From positions 371,186,687 to 371,250,686 of the forward strand of contig JAUMIR010000001.1 of assembly GCA_030847615.1 (NCBI GenBank): a DNA stretch of 64,000 bases, written 5' to 3'. The stretch is from Gambelia wislizenii (Eukaryota; Chordata; Lepidosauria; Squamata; Crotaphytidae). Below are positions 1 to 51,056 of this stretch, piece after piece. Numbering within the stretch: position 1 is the first letter of the stretch; each line of letters opens with the position of its first letter. A program made the position numbers and the translations under genes. The notes under the pieces were generated by a model. The model ran no database searches and had not been told where the DNA came from. It saw only the letters and a list, made by a program, of their open reading frames with translations.

Positions 1-207
1 ACCCATACCCATGTAACATTAAGTGGAGAAAATTAATAGTAAGAAAGAAAAACTGAAGCCTGTATTCATAGTTCCATTCTCCCCACAGTTTATAGGTACT
101 GTGTATAGCTTTTGGTATATCTTACTGCTTATATGAGAGTAAATCTTTAGTTTTCTGCCTATAATGTAGTCATTCCACATTATAGCTGCTGAAGAACAAA
201 TTAGTAT

Positions 208-706
208 TACTGTATATTCCAGCATATAAGATGACTGGGCGTATAAGACGACCCCCCAACTTCTAAATCAAAATATAGAGTTTAGGGTATACTCGCCGTA
301 TAAGACGATCCCTCATCGCGGCTTCGAGGAGGGTGGGTGGTGGCTGGAAAGCTTCCCCCCCTCCAGCCAGCCACCCTTCCTGAAGCCTCCCCGAAGCTGG
401 CTGAAGAATTGCAGGGGATGGCTGCCTGGCTGGGGAGAGGCTCAGCCCCTCCCACCCAGCAAGGCTCCCCCCCCCCCGTGCAGCCTTTCTGGGTGGGAGA
501 GGATCTTCTCCATGACTCAGAGTCACGGAGAAGACCCCCTCCCGCCCAGTGAGGCTCTCCAGCCCCACCCCACCCCCATGCAGCTGCCCCAGCCAGCCAC
601 CCCCAACATTCCAAATCCAAGATGTATCCGGCATATAAGGCAGCCCCTGACTTTTCAGCTGATTTTACAGGCTGGAAAAGTCGTCTTATACACCAGAATA
701 TACAGT
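208..706. mobile_element. TA-flanked non-autonomous DNA transposon (copy 1)
   Basis: The ends are inverted: CTGTATATTCCAGCATATAA on the left and the complement of TTATACACCAGAATATACAG on the right, bounded by TA at 208-209 and 705-706. The motif GTATAAGACGAC recurs inside both ends. The interior (about 320-600) is GC-rich and Pro/Gly-biased in every frame, with no real coding region. Larger relatives with the same ends are at 56760-58903 and 59327-61098. A TA target suggests the Tc1/mariner superfamily, but no transposase is present. Confidence 0.75.
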
Positions 707-1968
707 AAGTGGAAGACTGAAACTTATTCAGCACTTGGGATGTAATATTCTGTTCTTTATTCTGTTGTACACTTTTGTAAGGAGATATCTTTTCTTACTC
801 CAGTAACTAAATTAAAAAATACTTGGCCAGCTTCCCAATAATTCTCTGAAATACACCTGCTAACATAATTGGTACCCAAAGCCTAGTGATATTCTTATAT
901 CAGTCAAGGAATACTTGCATCCAAGAAACGTCCACGCCAATGCACTGTGTACTGATGACAGAAAAGAAGGTACGGTTGTTAGTGGCAAAATCATAGTTTA
1001 CAGATAGTAGATTAAATTTGGGGAAGCAAAAGTTTCATGCATAATCACTCTTGTAAGATATCATATGTGCAAATTGGCTATCACTCTTTTTGTTAAAAAC
1101 ATGCAAAAAATAATTTCTTGAATCATTTAATGGACTAAGGTTTGACATTGAGCAAAATCCAACATACACATTAATTTAAGAATACTGAAATCAGTGGCCT
1201 TGTGTGAACCCAACTCTTCATATGTGGCCATCACATCTGTCTGAGGCAGAAACATGTATGTTCAAGGTGCTTGTATGTAGAATACACATGTGAGGAGCAC
1301 ATCTGAACCCTCACTAATTCATTGGCAGTTTACCAAGGTATAACAGATGCTTGACACTGGAGGATAGTGGGAAGCCATTTTTGCTGGTTTGATCTGTAGT
1401 TCTAGGCACCGCTTCCCATGCTGTTCCAGAAGGTCCCATGACTCTTTCAGACAGCTTTTTAGAGGACTGCAAGGCAAGTGGCGGAAATTAGCTCTACCTT
1501 CTTCCACCAGAAGCATCCCATAAGCAGAGCATTCTTGGGTAGTTTGTGTTTAACACGCTGTCCTTCCCTCATCCCCAGTTAAAATTCCTGGTCCACGCCC
1601 ATTTAAGCTTAACTTTAAGTCTTCAGAATGGAATATGGGGGTTGTAATATTTATAGTTTTGGCAGTACATTCTGTTGTAGTACATTCATAGGAGAAAATG
1701 TGGTTTTATAGTAGGTTTGTCTTCTTTCTTACTGGTTGCTCTTCCTGCTTTTTAACTGCACCCTGATTTGCAGATATTAGCCAGGTAATAATAGTTTTCT
1801 CCGTGCAATGAAAGTTTCTTCCACTGGTTTCTGCAAATCAGGCATCTCTTTAAAGGCAATGGCCAATTTCATATCTGATCAGTTGGCACCCATTTTGGTA
1901 GTAGTTGCATATAATTTATATATATATATATATATATTAAAAAGCTGAATAGCCTTTTTATATTTTAG
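707..1968. other. BMAL1 intron, no recognised feature
   Basis: AT-rich intronic sequence. It holds a (TA)n run at about 1910-1938 just before the next exon. No further coding exon (for example the upstream PAS exon) was found. Confidence 0.6.
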
Positions 1969-19405
<17,437 letters not shown>

Positions 19406-19955
19406 ATGCTACCCAATAGCTTTGACATCTGGATATATCAAAGTGCATTATTGGTGGAATTCTCCCATCTGTGAAAGTTGTTGAAATGCTTTTGCTGTTT
19501 TAATTTCATAAGCCATATCAAGAGAACTGTCATCCTCCTCCCCTGTGTAATTTCAGACCAAGTGGAGATAAATTTGCTACAGTGTTCCTACATCATTGAT
19601 TTGGTTAGCTGTGTATAGCTTGGATTAACTGTATATTTTGGGTTCTGTTCTTGTGTTGACGTTTTTTAAAAAAAGATCACTGTGCAAACTAAGCACTGGC
19701 ATCACTGGTAGCTTTTATATGCAAATGGTCATTTCAGCCCTATGGTGTGTTTTTACACTACAGAAAAAAGTCCCCCATGTGGATAATGGATATTTCTTAT
19801 ACTAATGTATCAAAACTGTTTCTTGTAAGATCCTTTACTATAAATATTGTTGAAGTGTAATGTATTAGACAGTGAAATATTTTTAAAATAAAATGTTTTC
19901 CCTTACTCTAAATTTGTTCACTTGAATTGTAAAATAAACCTGGATGAAGTGCATC
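19406..19955 (+). other. BMAL1: BMAL1 3'UTR with two poly(A) signals
   Basis: Non-coding, AT-rich sequence follows the stop. AATAAA hexamers are at 19887-19892 and 19933-19938. Either would give a 3'UTR of about 500-550 bp. The exact cleavage point is not visible, so the end is approximate. Confidence 0.75.
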
Positions 19956-20069
19956 ATGGTAACAGAAGCATCAAGAAGCTCTGGATAAGTATTGTTATTG
20001 GATCCTGGCTCTGATGTGGACATGGAACAGCTTCACAAGAAACAGGAATAGTTGGCACAGCATTTAAAG

Positions 20070-20165
20070 CACTGGCTCTCAACCTTTTGCCCTCCAGATG
20101 TTTTGGACTTCACCTCCTAGAAACTCTAGACAGCAAGGCCAATGGTAAAGTCTCAACTGGTGGGC
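20070..20165 (+). repeat. hAT-like MITE fragment
   Basis: GCACTGGCTCTCAACCTTTT followed by CTCCAGATGTTTTGGACTTC and CTAGAAACTCTAGACAGC matches the left half of the common amniote hAT-type MITE that begins CAGTGGTTCTCAACC. The right terminus is missing or decayed. Confidence 0.55.
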
Positions 20166-21006
20166 TAAAGGCTAAGGGCTGATCTGAAGTTTCAGGTCAA
20201 AGATAAAGGAAGAGCTAGAAAGCACAGGATAGTTGCTTGACAAAGGCTGACCATAAGTCTATTAGATTAATTATGGCCTAAATTCTGTTGTTAGATTGGA
20301 CTAGAGTAGAACTGTTGAATCAATGAAATTTAGCTGTGTTTCACTCACCATTCAACAGCTGATTAAGTGGGTCTCCTACAGTTCAGATTAACCAGGATGC
20401 CAGTCAAAGTCTAATAGTCAATTAAGAAGTTTTTGTATAGTTCAGATGTACCGTCTTTGTGCTGCTGAGAAGAGATGGGAGAAGCAGCAGCAATACTACA
20501 TGTTTATCTTCAAGTTTTTCTAACTTCTGTTAGTGCCTCCTCCAGCTCTTGCTTGCCAGCTTAATTCCAAGGGCTCCCTTATGTTGCTCTTCTAGCTTCC
20601 AGGCTCTTTTCAGATCTTCATGGTCTCTGTGAATCACACAGCTGGGTTGTTCCTGTGCCAGCACAGAGCATTCGGAACCTTCTGGAATTGCTAGGCAGAA
20701 TGTGCATTGATACATTTTTGGCGGTAACTCCGCCCACCCCAACGGTTCCCTCAAAAGGCACTCCCACCTAATTCCCCTCATTTCCTTTCTTTCCACTGCG
20801 TTAGCCGCTCGAAGTAACCTTCGCTCACTTGTTTCTACCTACTTTCGATTTTGACTGGTTTTTTACTCAGATTGGATTTCTCGACTACGATTCTCTCTTA
20901 TTCCTTCGAATTTGGCTTTCATTGGTGTGATTTCGGTGACTTGGACTGATTTCTCTCGACGCATACGGTTTGCCCTTCTGATTTGACGACTTGGATTGTG
21001 AGGAAG

Positions 21007-24000
21007 ATGACTTCGAGAGCAGCCTTTAAGAGGTGTGCCATCTGCCAGGCGAAGCTCCTTAGCTCTGATGGCCATTCACGCTGCCTCATTTGTCTGGGTG
21101 AGTCCCATAACGTACACTACTGTGTCCATTGCAGGGCCTTTATTCTTCAGGCCTGCAAGCACAGCTGTCCTGACTCAAGTCCTTTCTATGTGAAATGGCA
21201 TTGATTCCGACGACCTCGTCTATTCCAGTGGCTCCTCCTACAGCTTCACTGGCCAAACGGGGCCGTTCGCCATCGCCCAAGTCCCAGGCTAAAAAACGCC
21301 ATCAGTCCTGAAGCCCGTCCTGGCACCAATCTGTTGCCTCTGACCCTGAGGTGGTGCATCATTCTCACAAATGCCCCCTCATCGGATTCGACTCAGGACC
21401 AAGTGCCGTTGACATCGGCTTGTGCTCAGGACCACGACTCCTCAAAACCAAAGGAAGTCCCTCGAGGTAGTGCAACACCTAAAGATACTAGTCGAGACTG
21501 CCTCTTCAGATTCTTCAAAGTCTCTGAAGAAGACGACGCAGCACCTCTCTCCACTTGAGGATGGGTCTAAGCCTAAGAACGGCTCGAAGGATGAAGCCAA
21601 GGCACTTGAGGCGAAGCATCTGGAGCTATTGGGACCACCTGCATCCCCCCTCTAAGGACCTTCCTCATAAGGAAGCTGCTCCAGTTCACCAGGGACAGGA
21701 GGTGCCATGAGGTCAGTTTGGAAATTTAACTCAACCAAAACTTCAAGGTCTAGCAAATTCCTTACTTGCCTGGAAGATAATTTCATGGTCCAAAAGGTGG
21801 AAGAGGCAACAAGAGGGTCAGCTATTTTAGATCTGATCCTAACCAACAGGGATGACCTGGTTAATGGGGTGCAAGTGGTGGGATCCTTAGGTGAGAGTGA
21901 TCATGTTCTCCTGGAGTTTGTTATACAATGGAAAGGAGAAGCCAGGCATAGTCAGACACGCATTCTCGACTTTAGGAGAGCTGATTTCAATAAACTCAGG
22001 GAAACACTGGGGGTGATCCCATGGTCAGGAATACTAAAAGAGAAGAGACCTCAAGACGGATGGGACTTTCTCAAAAGGGAGATACTGAAGGCACAATTTC
22101 AAACAGTACCATTGAGGAAGAAAAATGGGAGGTGTCTCAAGAAACCAGGATGGATGACTAAAGAAATTTCAACGGAGCTAAGTTTTAAATGGAACATGTA
22201 TAGGAAATGGAAAAAGGGGGAAATCATCAAAGAAGAATTCAAACAGATAGCGAACACATGTAGGAGTATAGTCAGAAAAGCTAAAGTGCAGAATGAGCTC
22301 AGGCTTGCTAGAGAGGTTAAGAACAATAAAAAGGTTTTTTGGGGGTATGTCCGCAGCAAAAGGAGGAAGAAGGAAATGATAGGGCCACTACGTGGACAAG
22401 ATGGCAAAATACTAAGAGGGGACAGAGAAAAGGCAGAATTACTCAACACCTTCTTTGCTTCAGTGTGTTCAGAAAAGGAAAAGGGGGACCAACCTGAGGA
22501 TAAAGGAACAGAGGACATAATAGGGGAAATCCAGCACAGAATAAGCAGAGGTAGTACAGGAATACCTTCTTAATCTAAATGAATTTAAATCTCCAGGACC
22601 AGATGAACTACATCCAAGAGTATTAAAAGAGCTGGCAAATATCTCAGAGCCATTGGCAATAATCTTTGAGAACTCCTGGAGAACAGGAGAAGTCCCAGCA
22701 GACTGGAGGAGGGCAAACGTTGTCCCCATCTTCAAAAAGGGGGAAAAAGAAGATCCGAACAATTATCGTCCAGTTAGTCTGACATCAATACCAGGGAAGA
22801 TTCTAGAGCAGATCATTAAACAGAGAGTCTGTGAAGATTTAGAAGGCAATGCCATAATCACAAAAAGTCAACATGGGTTTCAGAGTAAAGTTATGCCAGA
22901 CTAATCTGATCTCTTTTTTTTGATAAAATTACAAGCTTGGTAGATGAAGGGAACACTGTGGACATCGCATACCTTGATTTCAGTAAGGCCTTTGACAAGG
23001 TTCCCCATGACATTCTTGCAAACAAGCTTGTAAAATGTGGGCTAGACAAGTTAACTGTTCAATGGATTTGCAATTGGTTGACCGGCCGAACCCAAAGGGT
23101 GCTGAGCAATGGCTCCTCATCTTGGAAAGATGTGACCAGTGGGGTGCCACAGAATTATCAATGACTTGGATGAGGGAATTAGGGGCATACTTATCAAATT
23201 TGCAGATGACACCAAATTAGGAGTAGCTAATACCCTGGAAGATAGGATCAAAATTCAAAATGACCTGGATAAACTGGAGAGCTGGGCCAAAGCAAACAAA
23301 ATGAAATTCAATACGGAGAAATGTAAAGTACTGCACTTAGGACGAAAAAATGAAATGCATAGATATAGGATGGGGGAGACCTGGCTGAATGAGACTACGT
23401 GCGAAAGGGATCTAGGAGTCCTAGTAGACCACAAGTTGAACATGAGTCAACAGTGTGATGCGGCAGCTAAAAAGGCCTATGCGATTTTGGGCTGCATCTA
23501 TAGATGTATAGTGTAGATCAACGGAAGCAATAGTGCCGCTCTACTCTGCCTTGGTCAGACATCACCTAGAATACTGTGTCCAGTTCTGGGCACCACAATT
23601 CAAAGAGGATATTGACAAATTGGAGTGTGTCCAGAGGAGGGCGACCAAAATGGTGAAAGGTCTGGAAACCATGCCTTATGAGGAGAGACTTAGGGAGCTG
23701 GGTATGTTTAGCCTGGAAAAAAGACGGTTAAGAGGTGATATGATAGCCCTGTTTAAGTATTTGAAGGGGTGTCACGTTGAGGATGGAGCAAGCTTGTTTT
23801 CTGCTGTTCCAGAGATTGGAACACGGAACAATGGATGCAAGCTCCAGGAACAAAGATTCCACCTCAACATTAGGAGGAACTTTTTGACAGTAAGAGCTGT
23901 TCGGCAGTGGAACACACTCCCTCGGAGCGTGGTGGGGTCTCCTTCCTTGGAGGTCTTTAAACAGAGGCTGGATGGCCATCTCGGGGATGCTTTGATCGTG

Positions 24001-25573
24001 ATTTCCTGCATGGCAGGGTTGGACTGGATGGCCCTCGTGGTCTCTTCCAACTCTGCAATTCTATGATTCTCCTCCAGGAAAATCTCGTGAGGAAAGGCCA
24101 CCCTGCCGCCCGCCTATGCCGACGATCTCGGTTGAAATTCTGGAGGTTTAAGTTCCCTCTGAGGGTGACATTTCCAACTCTCCCCATCATCGAGGGCATT
24201 CTCCAGCTCTTGTGGTATTGCGGGCTGAGTTACTGGGGCGATCCACCTCCAACGTTGAGGTCAAGCCACTCTCCACTGAGGATGTTGGACGAGGTCATGC
24301 TCCATCTCCTCAAATACAGTTTGACAAGCCTGCATATGGAGCGTGTGATTTGGCACGTTCTATCTATCATGCCCAGTTCTCTTCTCCATTGGGGTCCCAG
24401 GTGCTGACATCTGCCAGGGTGCTTCAGCTGTCGGAACCGTATACGGGCCATTTGCCGTTCTCCATCCCGATCTTTCCATGACCTGGGCAGACCCATCATG
24501 GATGAACTGCATTACTCAGTATTGACAAGAGACGCTGAAAGCCAGGTCTCTCCATGTCAGGAGCCATGTCCCTTGCCACCACTGCCACCTACACCTCTAG
24601 TTCGAACAACCTCTCCATTCTCCACTGTGGTCGCCAGAGCCCATCGCCTCCATCTTCATCCTCCAGCTCATCGGATTCATCAGATTCTTACTTACTGTAT
24701 CTTCCATCTCCTCAGCCTGACCTGCTCGATGAGGACTTGTCTTCACCAGCCGATGATGTCCATTCGTTCTCCGAGCAGGTAGTGCGGATGTCACATGCAC
24801 TGGACCTCAAGGTTACAGAAAAGGAATCAGAGCTGGTGGATCTGATATATCACAGGATAAAGTCAAAGGCCCCACCTGCTGCCAGCATACCGGTCCTGCC
24901 ATCGCTCCTCAAGTTAACACAAGGCTCATGGGAGAAGCCTTCTTTGATCCCATCGACTTCGAAGAGGATTGACAGGCTATACCGTGTGGCCGGTGTTGAT
25001 ACTGAGTGGTTGAAGACGCATCCACGTCCCAACTCAGTGGTGGTCGAAGCTTCCCAAAATCAGCGACAGCGACGGGCACAGACCATACCTTCGGATCCGG
25101 AGGGCAGGAAGCTAGCCATCGTTGGCAAGATTTAGTCAGCTGCTGGTCTAAGCTTCCATATAGCGAATTACTAAGCCTGTATGGGGGCGTACCAACAGGT
25201 TCTCTGGGAATGGATGATGCCCCTCATCCAGGACCCTCATCCAGATGAAATAAGGTTGGCATAGGTGATCCAAGCTGAGGCCCAACTGTTAGCTGGGCAG
25301 CAGATTAAGTCAGCACGTCATGTTGCTGATTGTGCTGCCAAGACTGTGGCTGGGTCCATCGCCCTGTGTAGACATGCTTGGCTTCGATCTTCGGGTCTTG
25401 AGGACATGCCATTTGATCAGTCAGGCCTGTTCAATGGATTGACAGATGAAAAACGAGTTCACACAGATGAGGGCCACCGCACGAAAGTATGGTATGCCAT
25501 CGACCTCATCTTCTGTGTACCAGTCCAGAGGCCGGTCGGGCTGACAAGCCTCCATGTACGGCCAGTCTTTTAG
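21007..25573 (+). pseudogene. DIRS gag (ORF1), interrupted by CR1
   Basis: The N-terminus at 21007 reads MTSRAAFKRCAICQAKLLSS with Cys pairs CAIC, CLIC, CVHC typical of a zinc-binding motif. The frame breaks at about 21204. The gag resumes after the CR1 at 24554-25135 (Ser-rich, then MSHALDLKVTEKESELVDLI) and 25265-25573 (HVADCAAKTVAGSIALCRHA, WLRSSGLEDMPFDQSGLFNG), a segment characteristic of vertebrate DIRS gag. Broken by stops, frameshifts and the insertion. Confidence 0.75.
21715..24070 (+). mobile_element. CR1 LINE nested in DIRS gag, 5' truncated
   Basis: It begins inside the endonuclease domain ([20 protein letters not shown]) and ends with the standard CR1 tail (GGCAGGGTTGGACTGGATGG ... 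CAATTCTATGATT). The reverse transcriptase is broken by frameshifts at about 22560 and 22895 and by an internal deletion at 23150 that removes the block between SGVPQ and NDLDEG. About 90% or more alike by eye to the copy at 53811-56146, which lacks these defects. Confidence 0.9.
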
Positions 25574-25839
25574 GAGAGGGTACACGCCCCAGTCCTATAA
25601 GCATTCTTGCTATCAGCCACCCCTATCTTCGGCTTCTTCGGTGAGAAGCCATGGGTTGGCCTCCTGTTACCGATCGCCCTCCAAGCAAAAGCCCAAAGAG
25701 CAGGGCAGGAGGAGATTCTGAGCTCCCATCTCTTCATTCTGCCTTTTCCCTTAGACTCCACTGTTCGGAGACCGCCTATCGTGGTTCCAAGATGCCAGGT
25801 CCTCAATAACATCAGACCGCTGGGTGCTTCACATCTTCC

Positions 25840-27400
25840 AGAATGGCTACTGGATCGAATTCAACACTGCCTCCAATGGGTCGGGTTTGATCTACACTGC
25901 CCTCCCCTCCCCCCCTTGAGGAGGTGCAGACGCTGCTGCAGAAAGGGGCCATTGAACCTGTGAACTCTGGACTTCACCACCTCTGCTTCTTCTTGAGGTA
26001 TATCCTAGTCACGAACAAAGACAGCAGCTTCTGCCCTATCCTCGATCTCTGAGGAGTGAACTGGTACATTGCGCCAAAGAAGTTCAGGATGGTGACCCTG
26101 GCTTCCATCCTCCCGCTCCTCCAACAAGGCAACTGGTTTGTGTTGATAGACCTCAAAGACACCTACTTCCACATCGGAATCCATCCATACCACAGGTGAT
26201 TCCTGGCATTCCAGATAGGGAACGATGCCTTCCGATTCCTTGTTTTGCCCTTTGGACTCTCCATGGCACGGAGGGTTTTCACGAAATGCATGGCGGTGGT
26301 AGCAGCCTTTCTTCAGCGTGGTGTGGTAGTCTTCCCCTACATCGACGACTGGCTGATCGTAGCGAACTCCAGACACCAGCTCGAGGTGGACATCGTTCTC
26401 ACGCTAGATGTGTTACACAGCCTGGAACTTGTCAACATGGAAAAGTCGCAGCTTCAACCATCCCAGTCTATCCAATTCATCGGGGCTTGGCCGAATTCGT
26501 TGACAGCAGCAGCCTACCTCCCTTGGGACCGATTTGACACCCTCCGTTTCTTGATCCACGCTTGCTGTCAGTCCCGAAGACTCTCAGCCCACTCAGTTCA
26601 AGTACTTTTCAGGCACATGGCAGCTACGACTTATGTCACATACCTTGCTAAGCTACAGTTTCGTTGGCTTCAAGCACTGGTTCTTAAGAGCGTTTGATCC
26701 TCTAAGAGATTCCCCACAGAAACTAACAATGCCATGTGCCATCCAACGTTCATTGGACTGGTGGCTGATCCCAGCCAACGCCCTGTTGGGGATACCCTTC
26801 AACCCTCCCCAACCAGACACTTTGTTAACTATGGATGCCTCCATGCTCGGTTGGGGAGCCCATCTCGGACCCTACAAGATACAAGGGACTTGGGATGCCA
26901 ATGAACGGATGCTCCATATCAACGTCCTGGCACTCCTCTGCATACAGAAAGCACTATGGGCCTTTGAGGCCTTGGTGAAAGACAAGACCCTGCTGTTGGT
27001 GACAGACAATACCTCTGTCATGTACTACCTGAACAAGCAGGAAGGAACAAGGTCCCCCCAACTCCTCCAAACTCACATTGAACATTTGGGACTGGTGCAT
27101 CCAAAGAAACATACATCTCCAATCCATTCATCTACCAGGAAAGAATACTCTTGAATACTCTTGCAGGTGGACTCAGCCATTCCAGTTCATCTGCCCACAA
27201 ACGGATGCTACACCGATCAGTTGCACAGGACCTGTTCGGCACGGGGGGACCCTGCAGATAGACCTCTTTGCGTCCCCAGCAAACAAGCTGTGTCACCAGT
27301 TCTGTTCCAGAGGTCAAGCTCCGGGCTCGAGAGGTGATGTGTTCCTCTTCCGATGGACAGGCCTGTTCCTCTACCTCTTTCCTTCATTCCCACTATTGAC
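25840..27400 (+). pseudogene. DIRS reverse transcriptase-RNase H, broken
   Basis: From about 25840 the frames read LLQKGAIEPVNSG, then MVTLASILPLLQQGNWFVLI and DLKDTYFHIGIHPY. The palm segment LVLPFGLSMARRVFTKCMAV leads to the catalytic box FPYIDDWLIVANS (26245-26697). RNase H follows at 26820-27080 (LLTMDASMLGWGAHLGPYKI; LLLVTDNTSVMYYLNKQEGT). In-frame stops at about 26053 and 26198 and a frameshift near 26690 disable it. Confidence 0.85.
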
Positions 27401-27599
27401 AAGAGTATAGCCAAACTTTGTCAGGACCAAACGGATGCCATCCTCGTCACTCCATGGTGTCACCGTCAGCCTTTGTTTGCACCTCTTCTACATCTGGCCA
27501 GGCGAGAGTTCATCCACCTTCCGAACCACCCCGACATTCTCACCATCCAGGACAGAATGGCCAGGCACCCAGACCTCGAGACACTGCTTGACAGCGTGC

Positions 27600-28666
27600 A
27601 GGATACGCCCATGAATCCATTCTTGGTTCCAGCACCTCCAGTCCCTCCACCTGGTGTTCAGGCTGTAATCGACGCTGCTCGACAGCCTGCAACTCACAAA
27701 TCTTATCACTACAAATGGAAAAGATTTGAAGCCTTCTTGACTGAACATGGACTGCTTGCAGATTCCTGCGCTGTACCGGTGGTCCTTGAATTCCTTCTTC
27801 GCCTGTCTGAAGCGGGACTTTCCATTTCATTGTTCCGCTGCTATTTGGCAGCCATCTCTGTTGAGTTCCAGACAAGGGGTCAGCCCTCTCCATTCAAGGA
27901 CCCGGTGGTCAAAAAGTTCCTAAAGTGGTACATCAATCTCCATCCTCCAGTGATCGAACCTACTCCGACCTGGAGCCTCGAACTCATCCTTTCCCAACTG
28001 GTTTGACGACCCTTCGAACCCATGACATCCACTGACCTGAGGCAGCTGTCCTGGAAAATGGCTTTCCTCAGCACTATCACCTTGGCGCGCCGAGCTGGAG
28101 AAATGTGCCTTACATTCAGACTTGCCTTCCACAAGCACAAAGTGGTTCTGAGATCAGTCATTTCCTTCCTTCCCAAGGTAGTTTCCAGTTTTCACTTGAA
28201 TCAGTCCATCATTCTGCCTGCTCTAATGCAGGATCCGAAAGATGAATTCGAGCACACCCTCCACTACATGGATGTTAGGAGGGCCCTCGCCTTCTACATA
28301 CAACGGACAGCACCAATCAGAAAATCACCCAGACTCTTTGTCTCCTATGCTGACTCCAAGCTGGGTACACCAATTTCTTCGCAGCGCCTCTTGAAGTGGG
28401 TTATTTCGACCATCACCATCTGCTATGAACTGCTATGAACACCATCTGCTATGGGCAAGAAACCATTGCCTCCACGGGTTCGGGGACACTCAACAAGGGC
28501 TGTCGCCACATCGACAGCATTTCTCTCTGGAGTGCCCCTAGAGGACGTTTGCCATGCGGCAACTTGGTCATCACCTTTGACCTTCATCTCACACTACAGA
28601 CTGGACACTCATTCCAGAAACGAGGCTGCCTTTGGGAGGGCTGTCCTTCTGTCCTCCATTCAATAA
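27600..28666 (+). pseudogene. DIRS tyrosine recombinase, broken by frameshifts
   Basis: The N-terminal core-binding part at about 27650-28006 reads QPATHKSYHYKWKRFEAFLT and AGLSISLFRCYLAAISVEFQ. The catalytic part at 28022-28438 has LARRAGEM (first Arg) and DVRRALAFYI. 28451-28666 has GHSTRAVAT (His and second Arg), ATWSS and FISHYRLD (nucleophilic Tyr). All the signature residues are readable, but two frame changes split it. DIRS uses this enzyme in place of an integrase to insert circular cDNA. Confidence 0.85.
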
Positions 28667-29178
28667 TTGAGTTTATTTTTATTGATGAGTTCCTTTCATG
28701 CATAAAGAATGTGCTGTTAATAAATCCAATTGTTGTTTGAATATAGAGTATAGTCCTCGTCTACTTGTGTACAGGACATACCCTCCTCCTCCTGGGAAAA
28801 AGCTTGCTAGTCTACCCAGGTGTGTGATTCACAGAGGCCATGAAGAAGGTGGACAGGTTGCTTATCTGTAACCATAGATCTTCGAGTGGTCTTCTGTGAA
28901 TTCACAGACCCGCCCATCCTCCCCTCTATGTCCTACTGTGGCATATTTGCTTTACTGTTCCTGATGCTGCTGGTTGCGGCATCATTCAAGGAACTGAGGG
29001 AAATTAGGCTGGGAGCACCTTTTGAGGGAACCGTTTGGGTTGGCAGAGTTACCGCCAAAAATGTATCAATGCACATTCTGCCTAGCGATTCCAGAAGGTT
29101 CCGAATGCTCTGCGCAGGAATAACCCAGCTGTGTGAATTCACAGAATAACCCAGCTGTGTGAATTCACTCAAAGATCT

Positions 29179-29762
29179 ATGGTTACAGGTAAGCAAGCTG
29201 TACTTACCCATTCTCAGGGTGGCTGAAGGAGCAATGCACAACTAGGTTATTCCCTCCTGCTAGCTGACTGGAGTAGGTGTCAAAAAGTTCCAATTCCATT
29301 TAATCCATTTACTCTTTTCTCTCCCTCAACAGTTTTAATTTTACTGCCTTGCCAGCTGATTGAGCTTTCTAAATCTCTTTCTTAAAACCTTTCTCTAAAG
29401 AATTAAATATAAAATAGATTTTAGCAAAGAAAAAAGTTACAAGATTTGGATGCGAAAAAGAGGATTCCTGCTTACCATATGAGAAAAATAAACGGCAGAC
29501 ATAGGACAAAACAATTATAAAAGTCCCCAAGACTGTGAGTATGCAGGTTACAGTTTGAATTTTTGAAACAATGCCCTTTAGTGTTATCTTAAAGCTTCAA
29601 AGGAAACTAGGTTTTTCTTCTCTGGAGCAGGCTTAGTACTAGGACAACTACTAGATAAAACTTTGTACTCTCCAGGTTGTTGGGCAAAATCCAGCCCCCT
29701 TCCACTACATTAACCATTTGGGAGAAAAAAACTAAACAGATTCTCAGGTGTAGATTATCACA
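29179..29762. other. intergenic sequence between the two gene 3' ends
   Basis: AT-rich, with no coding frame or recognisable repeat beyond the DIRS boundary. Confidence 0.5.
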
Positions 29763-30673
29763 TTTATTTTGAAAATAGAAGAAAAGAGAGCTGGTATCCT
29801 GGTTATTGTTTTAGAGAAAAATGAAATAACTTATAACAGCTAATATTAAAATAATGGCAATTTTTATTCGAATGAAAAACTTGAGTTTACAATCACTTAA
29901 TAAGTGAAGGGTGAACAATTTGCATTTTCCTATTCCATGACATATGAAAAAACCTCTCAGTAAATAAATATTTCTGTGCACAGATTTAAGGTAAGGCAAA
30001 TTTTTAAGATAAAGCCCGTATCAGTTGTTCCTGACCCTTGCACATGGCTCACATCAAACATGAAAAAACCCTTCATTGGATAAGTCTGAAAAAAATGGGC
30101 ATTGGATCACTACCCAAAAGCCCCAGTGGCAAGAATTTTGTGCTCATCCATAAGAGAATAGAGTAGGCTCATAATCTCTGTTCAGAACTATTTACATTTA
30201 GCTGAATAGAAAGTCTCCGAAAGAAGCACTCTGTTAGTCAACATTGTGCATCATGACTATAAAAATGGCTTTGAGAAATTTTTTTGCCCACCATTTATAA
30301 AGTGCCACTATCAATTAAGTCTGTATTTTGCCCACTGCGTACCAAAAATACTGAATAAACCATAGCCTCCATATCCTGCTATTTCTGACAGAGCCTAAGG
30401 ATGAGGACAGTCCACCATACAACCAATACCACAAAAACCTACTTACTGGTAAACAAATGCAGGTATGTAACTGAACCTCATGATGTTAAACATGTACTCC
30501 TACAAACCATAACCAGATCCCACTTTGGTCTTTTTGAAGTCCATACTGCAGTATCCTAAAACATTACATGTTCATTACACAATGGAGAGAAGCTGGAATT
30601 GCAGTGCAGTATGAGCTCATTACAGCATCTTCGTTTTTATAATAGCATGCTTTTGTTTAACCAAGAGTTTGGA
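29763..30673 (-). other. BTBD10: probable BTBD10 3'UTR
   Basis: Non-coding sequence follows the stop on the - strand. The nearest convincing poly(A) hexamer is AATAAA at 29768-29763 (TTTATT on the + strand). The end is a guess from that signal, and no frame or repeat family was recognised inside. Confidence 0.45.

Positions 30674-51056
<20,383 letters not shown>

Larger units (their letters stand above)
20613..29178 (+). mobile_element. DIRS-type retrotransposon, near full length, with nested CR1
   Basis: The left inverted repeat (20613-20788) pairs with the right one (28988-29178): ATCAATGCACATTCTGCCTA on the right is the complement of TAGGCAGAATGTGCATTGAT on the left. An internal complementary region at about 28820-28915 has GTGTGATTCACAGAGGCCAT (inverse of the left terminus) followed by a direct GATCTTCGAGTGGTC copy. 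Order is gag, reverse transcriptase-RNase H, tyrosine recombinase. Without the CR1 (about 2.35 kb) the element is about 6.2 kb, usual for DIRS. Frameshifts and stops show it is inactive. It lies between the BMAL1 and BTBD10 3' ends. Confidence 0.88.

Noticed and set aside
27353..28666. A host-domesticated tyrosine recombinase gene
   Set aside because: It is split by frameshifts and sits in order behind gag and RT between DIRS terminal repeats, so it is an ordinary decayed element.
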